A stretch of 64,000 nucleotides of DNA from an uncultured Candidatus Melainabacteria bacterium (GCA_947090755.1 CAMUPF010000001.1:99546-163545); one strand, 5' to 3'; shown: positions 1 to 9,240, numbered from the stretch's first letter. Made by a program: numbers and translations. Notes: generated by a model not told the origin, from the sequence alone.

Positions 1-1255
1 CTTCAACCGTCATTTTACTTAAAAGTGCCGATGTAAGGGTATTAATCCTTTTATCAGCGTCACCTGCGCCTATGGCCTGTCCTCCAATAAGTCTGCCGGT
101 CTTTTTATCCGCGATAAGTTTGAGTGTAATATTATTTACATCAGGCATATAACCTACTTTGTCAAACTTGGTAACAGTTACTGAAATAGGGTCTATACCG
201 CTATTACGGGCACCGCTTTCTGTTAACCCTGTCATAGAAATGGTTAAATCTAAACATCTTGTAACAGCCGAGGCAAGGACACCGTTAAATTCGTCGAATT
301 CTCCGCAAGCATTAATTGCTGCGCAGCGGCCTTCTTTGTTAGCATTTGAGCCCAGCGGAATCCATGCGGGCGAATCGTTAATTACAAGATTTTCTTCAAC
401 ACAATCCCCGCAGGCATAAATATCCTTAATATTTGTTTCCATGCGTTTGTTGACTTTGATTGCCTTGGTGATACCGAGTTCTATTCCTGCATCGTAGGCT
501 ATTTCAACATTAGGCCGTATCCCTGTTGCAAGAATCACAAAATCCGTATCAATCATCTGACCTGAAGATAAAACAACACACGTTACGCCGTTTTCATCGC
601 CGCAAAATTCGACAACAGATTCACCGCGAATAATTTCAAAACGATTTTCGCAAACAGAGGTTAGTTGTTCATAAATCATTTCGCTGATTTCCGGATCAAG
701 CATGGGCATAATATGCGGTGAATTTTCAACAAGTGTGACCTTTAAATTCCGCATTACAAAGGATTCAAGAAGTTCCATCCCTATATAACCGCCGCCCACT
801 ATTAAAACTTTTTTTGATGTAATAGCCTTTGCCTTTATTCTTATGCCGTCTTCAATTTTTCTTACCGTAAAAATATTAGGTAATTCAGTATTTTTTATTG
901 GCGGTATAAAGGGTCTTGCGCCTGTAGCAATAATAAGTTTGTCATAATTAACAAGCTCAACATTATTATCGTTCATATTATGAATTAGAACCTGCTTTGT
1001 ATCAGGCACAATTTTCAAGGCTTTATGCCTGAGCCTTATTTTGATTCCTTGTTCTTCGAATTCTTCAGGAGAACGCACCAGAAGCATTCTGTAGTCTTCA
1101 AAGTTTCCTGCAATATAATATGGTAAACCACACGAAGAATACGAAACATGAGTGTCGTCGGTGTAAACTATAATTTCTGCGTCCTGTGAGAGTCTTCTGG
1201 CTTTAGCTGCAGCCTTAGCACCTGCTGCAACGCCCCCTATAATTACTATCTTCAT
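1..1255 (-). CDS. CoA-disulfide reductase / NADH oxidase-like flavoprotein (partial)
   Basis: FAD- and NAD(P)H-dependent disulfide reductase of the CoA-disulfide reductase/NADH oxidase family; the 3' end lies beyond the left edge, leaving about 418 residues. Seen in the translation: N-terminal FAD motif GGVAAG (residues 7-12), redox cysteine C42 in SYSSCGLPY, a second dinucleotide motif VGGGYIGME near 153-161, and the FAD-binding YACGDCVE. The single cysteine in SSCGLPY is the family hallmark and forms a mixed disulfide with CoA or is oxidised to sulfenate. Full-length members have about 440-450 residues, or about 560 with a C-terminal rhodanese domain; which type this is cannot be seen. The start ATG lacks a clear Shine-Dalgarno. 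Likely role: thiol redox balance or oxygen/peroxide defence in an anaerobe. Substrate (CoA-disulfide, polysulfide or O2) is not decidable. Confidence 0.88.
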   Translation of the reverse strand, partial: MKIVIIGGVAAGAKAAAKARRLSQDAEIIVYTDDTHVSYSSCGLPYYIAGNFEDYRMLLVRSPEEFEEQGIKIRLRHKALKIVPDTKQVLIHNMNDNNVELVNYDKLIIATGARPFIPPIKNTELPNIFTVRKIEDGIRIKAKAITSKKVLIVGGGYIGMELLESFVMRNLKVTLVENSPHIMPMLDPEISEMIYEQLTSVCENRFEIIRGESVVEFCGDENGVTCVVLSSGQMIDTDFVILATGIRPNVEIAYDAGIELGITKAIKVNKRMETNIKDIYACGDCVEENLVINDSPAWIPLGSNANKEGRCAAINACGEFDEFNGVLASAVTRCLDLTISMTGLTESGARNSGIDPISVTVTKFDKVGYMPDVNNITLKLIADKKTGRLIGGQAIGAGDADKRINTLTSALLSKMTVE

Positions 1256-1314
1256 ACCGGAAGATTAAAAGAAATTAAAGGTGTTTTCTATTGCTCCGAC
1301 TGCGGGCCGGTTGG

Positions 1315-1443
1315 CTAATTCAGTGTTGATTTTGATAAGAAAATTTGTTTCATAAGCGCGCAATAACAGTCATCTGCAACATTAAAATTGTCTTTGTTTT
1401 CAACGAGATTTTGAATCTCTTTTTTTAAATCTAAATCGTTCAT
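1315..1443 (-). CDS. small hypothetical protein (42 aa)
   Basis: A short reading frame starting MNDLDLKKEIQNLVENKDN, placed between the PRTase-like gene and the flavoprotein on the same strand. It has a good ribosome binding site (AGGAG, 9 nt before ATG) and ends within a short sequence (1305-1319) that recurs at 29173-29187. The peptide is charged at the N-terminus, has two cysteines in CYC, and no signal peptide. I do not recognise it. The strong RBS and the lack of another gene in this gap support it; the short length leaves doubt. Confidence 0.45.
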   Translation of the reverse strand: MNDLDLKKEIQNLVENKDNFNVADDCYCALMKQIFLSKSTLN

Positions 1444-1495
1444 ATCACACATCTCCTAATCACAAATTTATTATCGGGAGCATGGTGAAAAAACT

Positions 1496-3169
1496 TTAAT
1501 CTTTTTGAAACTGGTAAAGAATTTTATAGAAATCCATGTGTATTTGCTTAATACCTAGAGGACTTGGCAGGAAAAGACGGCTCATAAATGAAGCTAAATC
1601 GGAGTTGTTATCGGGTGACATGTACGGAAAAACAGTACAGCCGGAAAAATAATTGTATTCGCCTCTATATCCCTCAAAGCCAAATGCCTGTTGACCAACT
1701 TCATCAAATAGAAAGTAATTTTCAAATTTTATATTGCTTCTATCAATGGTTGATTGTATACTGTTATCTATTGTCAAAATATGGTCAAACTTTTCGCGTC
1801 TGGCAATTTCAATTGCAGCTTGCAGGTTCTCGATTCCAGCTTTAAAGGCTGTTAATGGGCAAAATAAAATATGCCTTTTAGTTTTAAGAAGAAATCTATC
1901 AAAATGATAATTTCCGGCATTTGCCAGAGAATCACCGCTGCCCGCGAAATCATCCAGTAATACAAAAGCAGTTTTCTCCGGATAATTATTCAAATCAACC
2001 ATACTATTAATATTATGGATTTTACCCGGAAGAATCCCATGTTGACGTGCAAACATTTCAGTTATCAGGCAGTAGCTTTTATTTTTTCCAAGTTCATCGG
2101 GAATAATATAAAAAACATTATCTGGCGGTATTTTATGTTTGGTTATATATTTATCAATTTTGGCTTTCATTAAGTTTATGTTTTCAATTAACCTTTGTTT
2201 GGTATAGATATATAGCCTACTGTTAAAGTAATCCGCGATATTGGTAACTAATTCTGTATATGATTTCTCATCCTCAGTATAAAATTTCCCGATAGCTTCA
2301 ATTGTTTTACGAATATCTTGCGGTGAAGATGGTGAATAGGGTGACATTTGCGATAAAATACTTTCACGTGTTGGGGGATTAATATTTTGAATAGTTTTTA
2401 CTTTATATCCGTAATCCTTCATTTGTTCCCTTATTCTGCCGTTTAACACCGAGAATAAGGCCTTGTTAAATGTTTTATCAGGCTTTTTTAGTATTAATTT
2501 TTTAACTTTTAACAATGTATTTATCGTACACTCTTCCAATTTTTTATCGTCAGAAAACAGGTTGACGCCGTCATCAAAACCTTCAAGATTTATAAACATA
2601 TTTGCAGAAGGCTTGTTTTCTAAGATTCGGTTCAATTCTCCGGCAGTCACAATACAGGCAGTATTTTGTGAATTCCTACCTAGTTCTATGAGTCTTTTTT
2701 CTTGGCTTAAGTAATTAAAACACCTGTTTACAGGAGTTTTACCATCAATTTTTGCTACCGCGAGGTTGTTTAATTTACCTTCTAAGAAAGGCAGACAGCG
2801 ATAATTAGCCCACTGCGTAAGTCTTTGCATTACAGTTAAAACCTGTGATTCGGTAGCGTCCGGAACAGCTTTTAATACATTTTTTATAGCAGTGTCAAGA
2901 TTTTGTGGTGTAAATGTGAGCAGTTGGTCTTTGATTTTTGAATCAATACTGCTTAATAAAGCGCTAAATCGTTCATCACTGCTTGCCGCCAAAGCTTTTT
3001 TAATAAAAACATCACCGGATTTAATTCCGGCAAAGTTTATAAATGAAGTCCTTAGAGGCCCCCCCCCCCCCCGCACAGTTCGGGCATAGTTATAAGCATT
3101 GCAATTTTTAACCTTTAACGGTGTGTAATTACTATATCCTGTGTTACTATACTGAATCGGGGTTATCAT
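1496..3169 (-). CDS. phosphoribosyltransferase-like protein with poly-G tract near the start
   Basis: A 557-residue protein. Near residues 401-413 it has VLLDDFAGSGDS, the form of the PRPP-binding loop of phosphoribosyltransferase folds (two acidic residues, then G-S-G); the preceding FYIIPDELGKNKS fits the flanking strand. The first half is helical and unrecognised. The N-terminus carries the motif INFAG (44-48), shared in form with other unrelated proteins here. Codons 33-37 (RGGGG) are encoded by 14 consecutive G (3059-3072 on the plus strand), so a one-base change would shift frame within the first 40 codons; with 14 G the gene is open. No clear Shine-Dalgarno precedes the start. A ppdK terminator lies upstream, so it is probably transcribed alone. 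It could be a PRTase-CE-type domain protein; the substrate is unknown. Confidence 0.7.
   Translation of the reverse strand: MITPIQYSNTGYSNYTPLKVKNCNAYNYARTVRGGGGPLRTSFINFAGIKSGDVFIKKALAASSDERFSALLSSIDSKIKDQLLTFTPQNLDTAIKNVLKAVPDATESQVLTVMQRLTQWANYRCLPFLEGKLNNLAVAKIDGKTPVNRCFNYLSQEKRLIELGRNSQNTACIVTAGELNRILENKPSANMFINLEGFDDGVNLFSDDKKLEECTINTLLKVKKLILKKPDKTFNKALFSVLNGRIREQMKDYGYKVKTIQNINPPTRESILSQMSPYSPSSPQDIRKTIEAIGKFYTEDEKSYTELVTNIADYFNSRLYIYTKQRLIENINLMKAKIDKYITKHKIPPDNVFYIIPDELGKNKSYCLITEMFARQHGILPGKIHNINSMVDLNNYPEKTAFVLLDDFAGSGDSLANAGNYHFDRFLLKTKRHILFCPLTAFKAGIENLQAAIEIARREKFDHILTIDNSIQSTIDRSNIKFENYFLFDEVGQQAFGFEGYRGEYNYFSGCTVFPYMSPDNNSDLASFMSRLFLPSPLGIKQIHMDFYKILYQFQKD
3059..3072. repeat. 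homopolymer C14/G14 inside a coding region
   Basis: Fourteen consecutive C on the plus strand, within codons 33-37 of the PRTase-like gene. It is the longest homopolymer noticed in the window and is G/C in an otherwise AT-rich segment. Such tracts near a 5' end are classical slipped-strand phase-variation sites; an assembly length error is also possible. Confidence 0.9.
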
Positions 3170-3210
3170 GATGGATTTGTTAAAAACACTGAATATATTT
3201 TTTTGCTAGT

Positions 3211-3241
3211 AAAAAGGCCTGACTTTTTAAAGTCAGGCCTT
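3211..3241 (-). terminator. intrinsic terminator after ppdK
   Basis: Perfect inverted repeat (arms AAGGCCTGACT and AGTCAGGCCTT, loop of 6) followed on the minus strand by TTTTT, placed 19 nt after the ppdK stop. It should end the ppdK transcript before the PRTase-like gene. Confidence 0.85.
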
Positions 3242-3259
3242 AGAATTTATTTATTAAGG

Positions 3260-5905
3260 TTATTTACCCTCAACAACCGCTTGTGCAGCCGCTAAGCTTG
3301 CTTGCGGAATTCTGAACGGTGAGCAAGAAACGTAATTCAAGCCAATTCTGTGGCAGAATTTAACTGAATCAGGATCGCCGCCGTGTTCGCCGCAAACGCC
3401 GCCCAATAATTTAGGGTTAACTTTCTTACCTTTTTCCATTGACATTTCTACCAGTTGGCCAACGCCGTCAACATCAAGTGTTTCAAACGGGTTAGCAGGT
3501 AAGATTTTTTGTTCTACATAGCGTTTAAGGAATTTACCTTCCGCGTCGTCACGTGAGTAACCGAATGTCATTTGGGTCAAGTCGTTTGTACCGAATGAGA
3601 AGAATTCTGCGTATTCAGCAATTTTATCAGCTGTTAATGCTGCACGTGGAATTTCAATCATTGTACCGAATTTGTAATCAACTTTAACGCCTTTTTCAAG
3701 CATTACGATTTCTGCAACGCGTTCAAGAATTTCTTTAGCAACTTTAAGTTCGTTAACGTGGCCGATAAGAGGAATCATAATGTAAGGTTTTACATTTAAT
3801 CCTTCTTTTTTCAAGTCGCAGGCAGCTTCAAAAATTGCACGAACTTGCATTTCGTTGATTTCAGGATAAGTTAAGCCTAAACGGCAGCCTCTCAAGCCCA
3901 TCATAGGGTTAGATTCTGAAAGACCTTCAACGACATGTAAAAGTTCTTCTTTTTCTTTGTAGTCTTGACCTTTTGCTTTTAATGTTGCGACTTCAGCAAT
4001 TAAGTCTTCTTTTGAAGGAAGGAATTCGTGAAGAGGCGGGTCTAACAAGCGAACTGTCATAGGAAGTTCGCCTAATGCCTTGAACATTGCGTAGAAGTCA
4101 GAGTATTGCATAGGAAGAAGTTTGTCTAAAGCTTCACGACGTGCTTCCGGTGTTCCTGCAATAATCATTTTTTGAACCCAAGGAAGTCTGTCAGGATCCA
4201 TAAACATGTGTTCTGTACGGCAAAGTCCAACACCTTCTGCGCCGAATTTAAGAGCGTTTTCAACGTCTTTAGGAGTATCAGCGTTAGCCTCGATTGTAAG
4301 AGTTTTAATTTCGTTAACCCATTTGAAGAAGGTTGTGAAATTATCATCAATTTGAGCTTCTGCGAGTTTAACAGCACCGGCCATAACAACACCAGTTCCG
4401 CCGTCTAATGAAATAATGTCGTCTTTGTGGTAAACAGCACCGTCAAAACCTGTCAAAGTTCCGTTTTCTAAATCAATTTTCAAGTCTTCGCAACCTGAAA
4501 CGCAAGGTTTACCCATACCTTTAGCAACAACTGCTGCGTGGGAAGTTGCGCCGCCGCGGAGAGTTAAAACACCTTGTGCTGCAGCCATACCGTGAATATC
4601 ATCAGGGCAGGTTTCAATACGAACAAGAATAACTTTTTCGCCTGCGTTTCCGCGTTCTGCAGCTTCTTCAGTATCAAATACGATTTTACCAACAGCAGCC
4701 CCAGGAGAGGCGTTTACACCTTTTGCAATAATGTGAGCGTCTGCTGCTGCTTTTTTGTCAAAGCAAGGAAGCAAGATTTGGTATACAGCATAAGGATCAA
4801 CCAGTTGAATAGCGCGTTCGCGTGTAATAATTCCTTCTTTGCACATTTCAACGGCGATTCTGACAGCCGCAGCCGCAGTTCTTTTACCGTTACGTGTTTG
4901 GAGAATCCATAATTTACCGCGTTCGATTGTGAATTCCATATCTTGAACATCTTTGTAACCAAGTTCAAGTTTTTTCGCAATATCAACGTATTGCTTGTAA
5001 AGTTCAGGCATTTCAGTTTCAAGCATTGCGATAGGTTTTGGAGTTCTGATACCTGCAACAACGTCTTCACCTTGAGCGTTTGTTAGGTATTCACCGTAGA
5101 ATTTATTTTCGCCGGTGTCAGGGTTACGTGTAAATGAAACGCCTGTTGCACAGTCGTCACCCATATTACCGAATACCATTGTTTGAACGTTAACCGCAGT
5201 ACCGAAGTTGTGGTCGATTTTGTTCATATTTCTGTACGCGATAGCACGCGGAATGTTCCAGGAGCGGAATACAGCTTCGATAGCTTCTTGCAATTGAACG
5301 TAAGGATCCTGAGGGAATTCTTTACCTGTAACTTCTTTAATAACAGCTTTATAAACAGGGATTAAAGATTTCCAGCCTTCTGCAGAAACTTCTGTATCTT
5401 CTTTAACGCCTTCACGTTGTTTAACTTTTTCTACTTCTGATTCGAAGTATTTTTGTCTGTCCATTTCCCAGGCAACAGAGCCGAACATAGTCAAAAATCT
5501 TCTATATGAGTCATAACAGAATCTAGGGTTGTTAGTCAATTTAACCATAGCTTCAACGGTTTCGTCGTTCAAACCGAGGTTAAGGATGGTTTCCATCATA
5601 CCCGGCATAGAAAGTCTTGCGCCAGAACGAACAGAAACTAAAAGCGGGTTAGTAGCGTCGCCGAATTTTTTACCTGCTTGTTGTTCAACATCTTTCAACG
5701 CTGCTTTAACTTCATCCATCAAACCTTCCGGCATTTTGTTACCGTTGTTGATGTAATTCATACAGGTTTCGGTTGTGATAGTCAATCCCGGTGGAACCGG
5801 CAGGCCTAAATTAGTCATTTCGGCTAAGTTAGCACCTTTTCCTCCAAGAAGGTTTCTCATTGACGCGTCACCTTCGCGGAAAAGCCAAACTCTTTTTTCT
5901 GTCAT
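3260..5905 (-). CDS. ppdK: pyruvate, phosphate dikinase
   Basis: Interconverts pyruvate + ATP + Pi and phosphoenolpyruvate + AMP + PPi in the cytosol; in anaerobes it serves PPi-linked glycolysis or gluconeogenesis. The 881 residues match the usual length. Seen: N-terminal ATP-grasp region beginning KRVWLFREGDASMRNLLGGK, swivelling phosphohistidine loop GGATSHAAVVAKG (His near residue 454), and C-terminal PEP/pyruvate barrel with GLCRTEHMF, SFGTNDLTQ and the catalytic GGVCGEHGG (Cys near 837). The start has an AAGGAGA ribosome binding site, and TTGCAA/TAACAT with 16-nt spacing lies upstream as a possible promoter. It is a single-gene unit closed by a strong terminator. No regulatory kinase/phosphatase gene is beside it. 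Confidence 0.97.
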   Translation of the reverse strand: MTEKRVWLFREGDASMRNLLGGKGANLAEMTNLGLPVPPGLTITTETCMNYINNGNKMPEGLMDEVKAALKDVEQQAGKKFGDATNPLLVSVRSGARLSMPGMMETILNLGLNDETVEAMVKLTNNPRFCYDSYRRFLTMFGSVAWEMDRQKYFESEVEKVKQREGVKEDTEVSAEGWKSLIPVYKAVIKEVTGKEFPQDPYVQLQEAIEAVFRSWNIPRAIAYRNMNKIDHNFGTAVNVQTMVFGNMGDDCATGVSFTRNPDTGENKFYGEYLTNAQGEDVVAGIRTPKPIAMLETEMPELYKQYVDIAKKLELGYKDVQDMEFTIERGKLWILQTRNGKRTAAAAVRIAVEMCKEGIITRERAIQLVDPYAVYQILLPCFDKKAAADAHIIAKGVNASPGAAVGKIVFDTEEAAERGNAGEKVILVRIETCPDDIHGMAAAQGVLTLRGGATSHAAVVAKGMGKPCVSGCEDLKIDLENGTLTGFDGAVYHKDDIISLDGGTGVVMAGAVKLAEAQIDDNFTTFFKWVNEIKTLTIEANADTPKDVENALKFGAEGVGLCRTEHMFMDPDRLPWVQKMIIAGTPEARREALDKLLPMQYSDFYAMFKALGELPMTVRLLDPPLHEFLPSKEDLIAEVATLKAKGQDYKEKEELLHVVEGLSESNPMMGLRGCRLGLTYPEINEMQVRAIFEAACDLKKEGLNVKPYIMIPLIGHVNELKVAKEILERVAEIVMLEKGVKVDYKFGTMIEIPRAALTADKIAEYAEFFSFGTNDLTQMTFGYSRDDAEGKFLKRYVEQKILPANPFETLDVDGVGQLVEMSMEKGKKVNPKLLGGVCGEHGGDPDSVKFCHRIGLNYVSCSPFRIPQASLAAAQAVVEGK

Positions 5906-6009
5906 AAATAAGTTCTCCTTAATTTAAAATGTTATAATTCTCTTTGTCTTTTGCAAGAATTGTAACATAAAAATAAGGATTTTTATATTTTTAGAATAAG
6001 TTATGTAAA

Positions 6010-7164
6010 CTATTTAGCCAAATCGTCTAATATGTCTATAATGGTTGTGTTTTCGTTTAATGTTGACCTGCCGGTTACACGTTCAAGCAAATGCAGTAAG
6101 GTTTTTTGTTCCTCAGCCCTGCTGCGGAACGGGTCTTGTAGTACGCCGAGCCTGCCGGCTTTTTCCGGAGCAATTTCTTTTAAAATCTTAACGAGTTCAT
6201 CATAAGAACATTCGCTAACCTTTTTGGCTGCAATCGTGATATGCTCAGGCTTGTTAATTTGATAAGTTTTTAACTTGCTGTTGTATTTTATGACATTTTG
6301 AATGATTTCAGTTGGGTTGACAGCAGCGTTATCGTCAAGAAGTTTCACGTAAGCCGCGGCTTCTTCTTTGGATACATGTTGCGAAATTTTTGCCAGCAGT
6401 TCAGTTTTTGTACGTTCAACTTTTTCTTTCACCGGAATAGTGCGTTCAAATTTTGGCGGCTCAAAATCAACCTTTTTACCGCCTTCTAATTCAAACTTGT
6501 AAACTTGACGCTCTAATTTACCCTGCGGATTTAATTCAATTATATGGCTGAATGTTTTAGAGAATTTATGTTCTACGCTTGTGAGAACTTCATCTTTGAA
6601 CCTGTAGACAGTATCTTTTCCCTCTGCAAGCTGCTTTCTGATAGATGTAAGAACTCCGTCTTTGTCAAACCTGAAGGACCAAGGTGCTACGCCCTCGGCG
6701 GAAGCAAGTTTGATACTTGTTTTAGGTGTTGGAATGGTAATTTCCAATTTTCTGAACGGTAAATTTGCTTTTTCCAGTTCTTGAACGAAGTCATTTAACT
6801 TTATTTTAGGATTTTTAATTTTACCGCGCACAAACGCTGATGTTACAAATGTTAGTGCGGCATTGTCTGCTGCGCTTGAAGCGGCTTCGGAGGCTTTAGT
6901 TTTAACATCTTTGGCGCTCTCGCCGAAAATTTTCTTCGCCCATTTTTCGGCAGTTTTGCCTAAATGTCCGTGTTTTGCTGCATAAAGTCCCCCAATAGCA
7001 ATAGCGGCACTTGCGGTTAAACCCACCATCCATTTTGCCGCGTTAGATTTTTCTTCATCTAAAGGCTGTTGCGTCGCATTTTGCGTATGCACAGCCGGCT
7101 TTGATACAACGTTTTTGTCGCTGTACGGACGTAAATCTAACTGTTTTTGAATATCAACACTCAT
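6010..7164 (-). CDS. hypothetical protein with one N-terminal membrane segment
   Basis: 384 residues, function not recognised. A disordered, polar first ~45 residues leads to a hydrophobic alanine/glycine-rich segment (AKWMVGLTASAAIAIGGLYAA, about 43-63). A basic/helical stretch follows, then a beta-rich middle in which charged and hydrophobic residues alternate (about 130-240). The end is helical. The middle part resembles repeat-like beta strands that read as residue/phrase echoes of one another (FRFDKDGVLTSIRKQ, YRFKDEVLTSVEHKF). The start has AGGTG as a weak ribosome binding site. The leader contains a 9-bp inverted repeat (7168-7176 with 7204-7212). It lies between ppdK and an aminotransferase but shows no link to either. 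Confidence 0.7.
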   Translation of the reverse strand: MSVDIQKQLDLRPYSDKNVVSKPAVHTQNATQQPLDEEKSNAAKWMVGLTASAAIAIGGLYAAKHGHLGKTAEKWAKKIFGESAKDVKTKASEAASSAADNAALTFVTSAFVRGKIKNPKIKLNDFVQELEKANLPFRKLEITIPTPKTSIKLASAEGVAPWSFRFDKDGVLTSIRKQLAEGKDTVYRFKDEVLTSVEHKFSKTFSHIIELNPQGKLERQVYKFELEGGKKVDFEPPKFERTIPVKEKVERTKTELLAKISQHVSKEEAAAYVKLLDDNAAVNPTEIIQNVIKYNSKLKTYQINKPEHITIAAKKVSECSYDELVKILKEIAPEKAGRLGVLQDPFRSRAEEQKTLLHLLERVTGRSTLNENTTIIDILDDLAK

Positions 7165-7167
7165 AAA

Positions 7168-7212
7168 AATGCACCTAACTTTTACACTATAAATATAAAC
7201 GTCAGGTGCATT
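7168..7212. repeat. inverted repeat in the leader of the 384-aa gene
   Basis: Perfect 9-bp arms AATGCACCT (7168-7176) and AGGTGCATT (7204-7212) separated by 27 AT-rich bases. The left arm covers the ribosome binding site of the 384-residue gene, so pairing of the arms in RNA would hide it. It may also be a weak terminator or operator. Confidence 0.45.
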
Positions 7213-7240
7213 AATTTATTGCTTTTTGTGTAAAGTTTTA

Positions 7241-8491
7241 TTAATATTTGAATCCATCCGCTTTCATTCTGTCAATAACTTCCTGTAATTCCTCGTCAGA
7301 GCATACGAATGAAAGTCTGAAATACCCTTCTCCGTGTGCGCCGAACGCGTTGCCCGGAACTACAACGATTCCGGATTTTTCCAGTAATTCCTGACAGAAG
7401 GCAAAGGCATTGTCGTATCTTTTCGGCACCGGAAGCCACAGGTAGAATGTTGTGTGCGGAACTTTTGTTTCATCTATCGGCCAGCCAAGTTCTTTCAGCC
7501 CTTTGACCATAATTGCCTGTTTCTTCTCGTAATTTTTGTTGCCTTCAACAATAAAATCATCGCCTTCCTGCGAGTTCATAAGGTCAGCGCAGGCAAATTG
7601 AAGCGCTTTAAATATGCCGTTATCAAGTGTTGACTTACCTTTGCCAAAACGTTGAACAATATCAGCATTGCCGCAAATCCAGCCTAATCTCCAGCCTGTC
7701 AAACCGTATGGTTTGGAAAGTGAGAAAAATTCTACTGCGATATCTCGAGCGCCTTCAAGTTCAAAGACACTGAACGGCTTTTCTTCTTCACGAAAATACA
7801 ATTCTGAATACGCAAGGTCTGATACAAGTAAAATATTTTCTTTGCGGCAGAAGTCAACCACAGATTGAACGTATTCACGTGTAGCGCTTACCCCGAGCGG
7901 ATTGTTAGGATAGTTCATCAGAACCATTTTAACCTTGTTTTTGTCGTAGCCGTCGCGTACAAGATTTGCCATAACCTCATTCAAGTCCGGCATATAGTTG
8001 TTTTCAGGAGTGAGCGGAATAGGATACCCCTTTGCACCGGAACACTTAATAAATTGCCAGTATGAGGCGTAACAAGGGTCCGGACAAAGAATTATGTCTT
8101 TTTCAAATTCATCTTCCTTTGGTGTTGTCGCAAATCTGATTAAGTTTGCGATACCTTCTTTTGAGCCGATTAGTGAAAAAATTTCTTTTTCAGCATCCAT
8201 TTCAACTCCGAAACGTCTTTTCATCCATACAGAAACCGCGTCGCGGAAAGGTTTTTCACCTTTCGGAATAGAATATGTGTGGATTCCGGGCTTGTCTAAA
8301 TAATCTTTTAATTTATCAATTACATAAGCCGGCGGATTGGCGGTCGGTGCGCCCATTGAAAGCGAAATCGGTTTTCTTCCGCGCGCAGTAAGTTCCGGCG
8401 CAAGTCTGTTAGTAATCTCTTTCAATTTAAACATAATATAAGTGTCAAGTGACATAATTTCTTTATTAAAAACTTTTTCTTCCAAATTCAT
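7241..8491 (-). CDS. class I/II PLP aminotransferase, DapL/AlaC-like
   Basis: Pyridoxal-phosphate aminotransferase of fold type I, 416 residues. Seen: IGSKEGIANL (the glycine-rich phosphate loop form found in LL-diaminopimelate aminotransferases and relatives), NYPNNPLG, SDLAYSELYF, and the PLP lysine in SLSKPYGLTGWRLGW near residue 259, with FRLSF near the C-terminus. Families with this signature make LL-diaminopimelate, alanine or aspartate; I cannot separate them by eye. It lies 11 nt downstream of the mlaF stop with an AAGGAA ribosome binding site, so it can be co-transcribed with coaX-mlaE-mlaF. An LL-diaminopimelate role would feed lysine and peptidoglycan synthesis. Confidence 0.85.
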   Translation of the reverse strand: MNLEEKVFNKEIMSLDTYIMFKLKEITNRLAPELTARGRKPISLSMGAPTANPPAYVIDKLKDYLDKPGIHTYSIPKGEKPFRDAVSVWMKRRFGVEMDAEKEIFSLIGSKEGIANLIRFATTPKEDEFEKDIILCPDPCYASYWQFIKCSGAKGYPIPLTPENNYMPDLNEVMANLVRDGYDKNKVKMVLMNYPNNPLGVSATREYVQSVVDFCRKENILLVSDLAYSELYFREEEKPFSVFELEGARDIAVEFFSLSKPYGLTGWRLGWICGNADIVQRFGKGKSTLDNGIFKALQFACADLMNSQEGDDFIVEGNKNYEKKQAIMVKGLKELGWPIDETKVPHTTFYLWLPVPKRYDNAFAFCQELLEKSGIVVVPGNAFGAHGEGYFRLSFVCSDEELQEVIDRMKADGFKY

Positions 8492-8502
8492 TTTTCTATT
8501 CC

Positions 8503-9225
8503 TTATTTTTCAATAATCTTCATAGGGCCGTCGATTGAGGCCGTTACGAATTGTTTAGTGTATTCATTATCCAAGCGGCAAAGTTCCTCAGGGGTTCCGG
8601 AGAAAACGATTTTACCGTCGTACAACATTATAACCTTATCTGCCGTTCTTTGTATAGTTGACATCTGGTGGGTTACAACGATTGACGTTGCGCCGGTTTC
8701 GTTACGCAAGCGCAAAATATAATCCTCAATCAGTGTGGACGCAATCGGGTCTAAGCCGGCCGTTGGTTCGTCGTAAAGAATTACTTTGGGTTCTGTCACG
8801 ATTGCACGTGCAAAGCTTACACGTTTTTGCATACCGCCTGAAAGTTCTGCCGGATAAAGGTTCTCAATACCTTTAAGCCCGACAAGTGCCAATTTTTCAT
8901 TCACGATTTCGCGAATCTCTTTTTCTGAGTATTTTTTTCGTAAATCTTTGCGTTCGTGAAGCGCAAAAGCAATATTATCGTAAACTGTCAGTGAGTCAAA
9001 TAGCGCAGAATACTGAAATACGAACGCAATATCACCGCCGGAAGTAATAATTTCGCCGCTATCCTTTTCAACAAGGTTAGAGATAAGCTTCAAAATAGTA
9101 CTTTTACCCGAGCCGCTGAACCCGACAATTGCAAGGATTTCGCCGTCATTAACCTTAAACGAAACATCGTCAATGACTTTCTTCTCTCCGAACGCTTTTA
9201 CTAAATTTTTAACTTCTATACTCAT
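8503..9225 (-). CDS. mlaF: ABC transporter ATPase, MlaF family
   Basis: ATP-binding subunit of the Mla/TGD-type phospholipid transporter that moves lipids between inner and outer membranes. Seen in 240 residues: Walker A GFSGSGKST (35-43), Q-loop FQYSALFDSLTV, signature LSGGMQKRV (128-136), Walker B VILYDEP (148-154), and H-loop VTHQM. The ALFDSLTV phrase after the Q-loop is typical of MlaF. The permease gene lies directly upstream (15-nt gap). No Shine-Dalgarno is visible; TATAAT sits 7 nt before ATG, so a leaderless internal transcript is possible besides operon read-through. The substrate-binding MlaD subunit is not in this window. Confidence 0.93.
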   Translation of the reverse strand: MSIEVKNLVKAFGEKKVIDDVSFKVNDGEILAIVGFSGSGKSTILKLISNLVEKDSGEIITSGGDIAFVFQYSALFDSLTVYDNIAFALHERKDLRKKYSEKEIREIVNEKLALVGLKGIENLYPAELSGGMQKRVSFARAIVTEPKVILYDEPTAGLDPIASTLIEDYILRLRNETGATSIVVTHQMSTIQRTADKVIMLYDGKIVFSGTPEELCRLDNEYTKQFVTASIDGPMKIIEK

Positions 9226-9240
9226 AAAATTTATTATACC

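Noticed and set aside
4574..4912. Reading frame on the plus strand opposite ppdK, about 112 codons
   Set aside because: Shadow of a conserved, complete ppdK; composition is that of antisense DNA and no start signals are seen.
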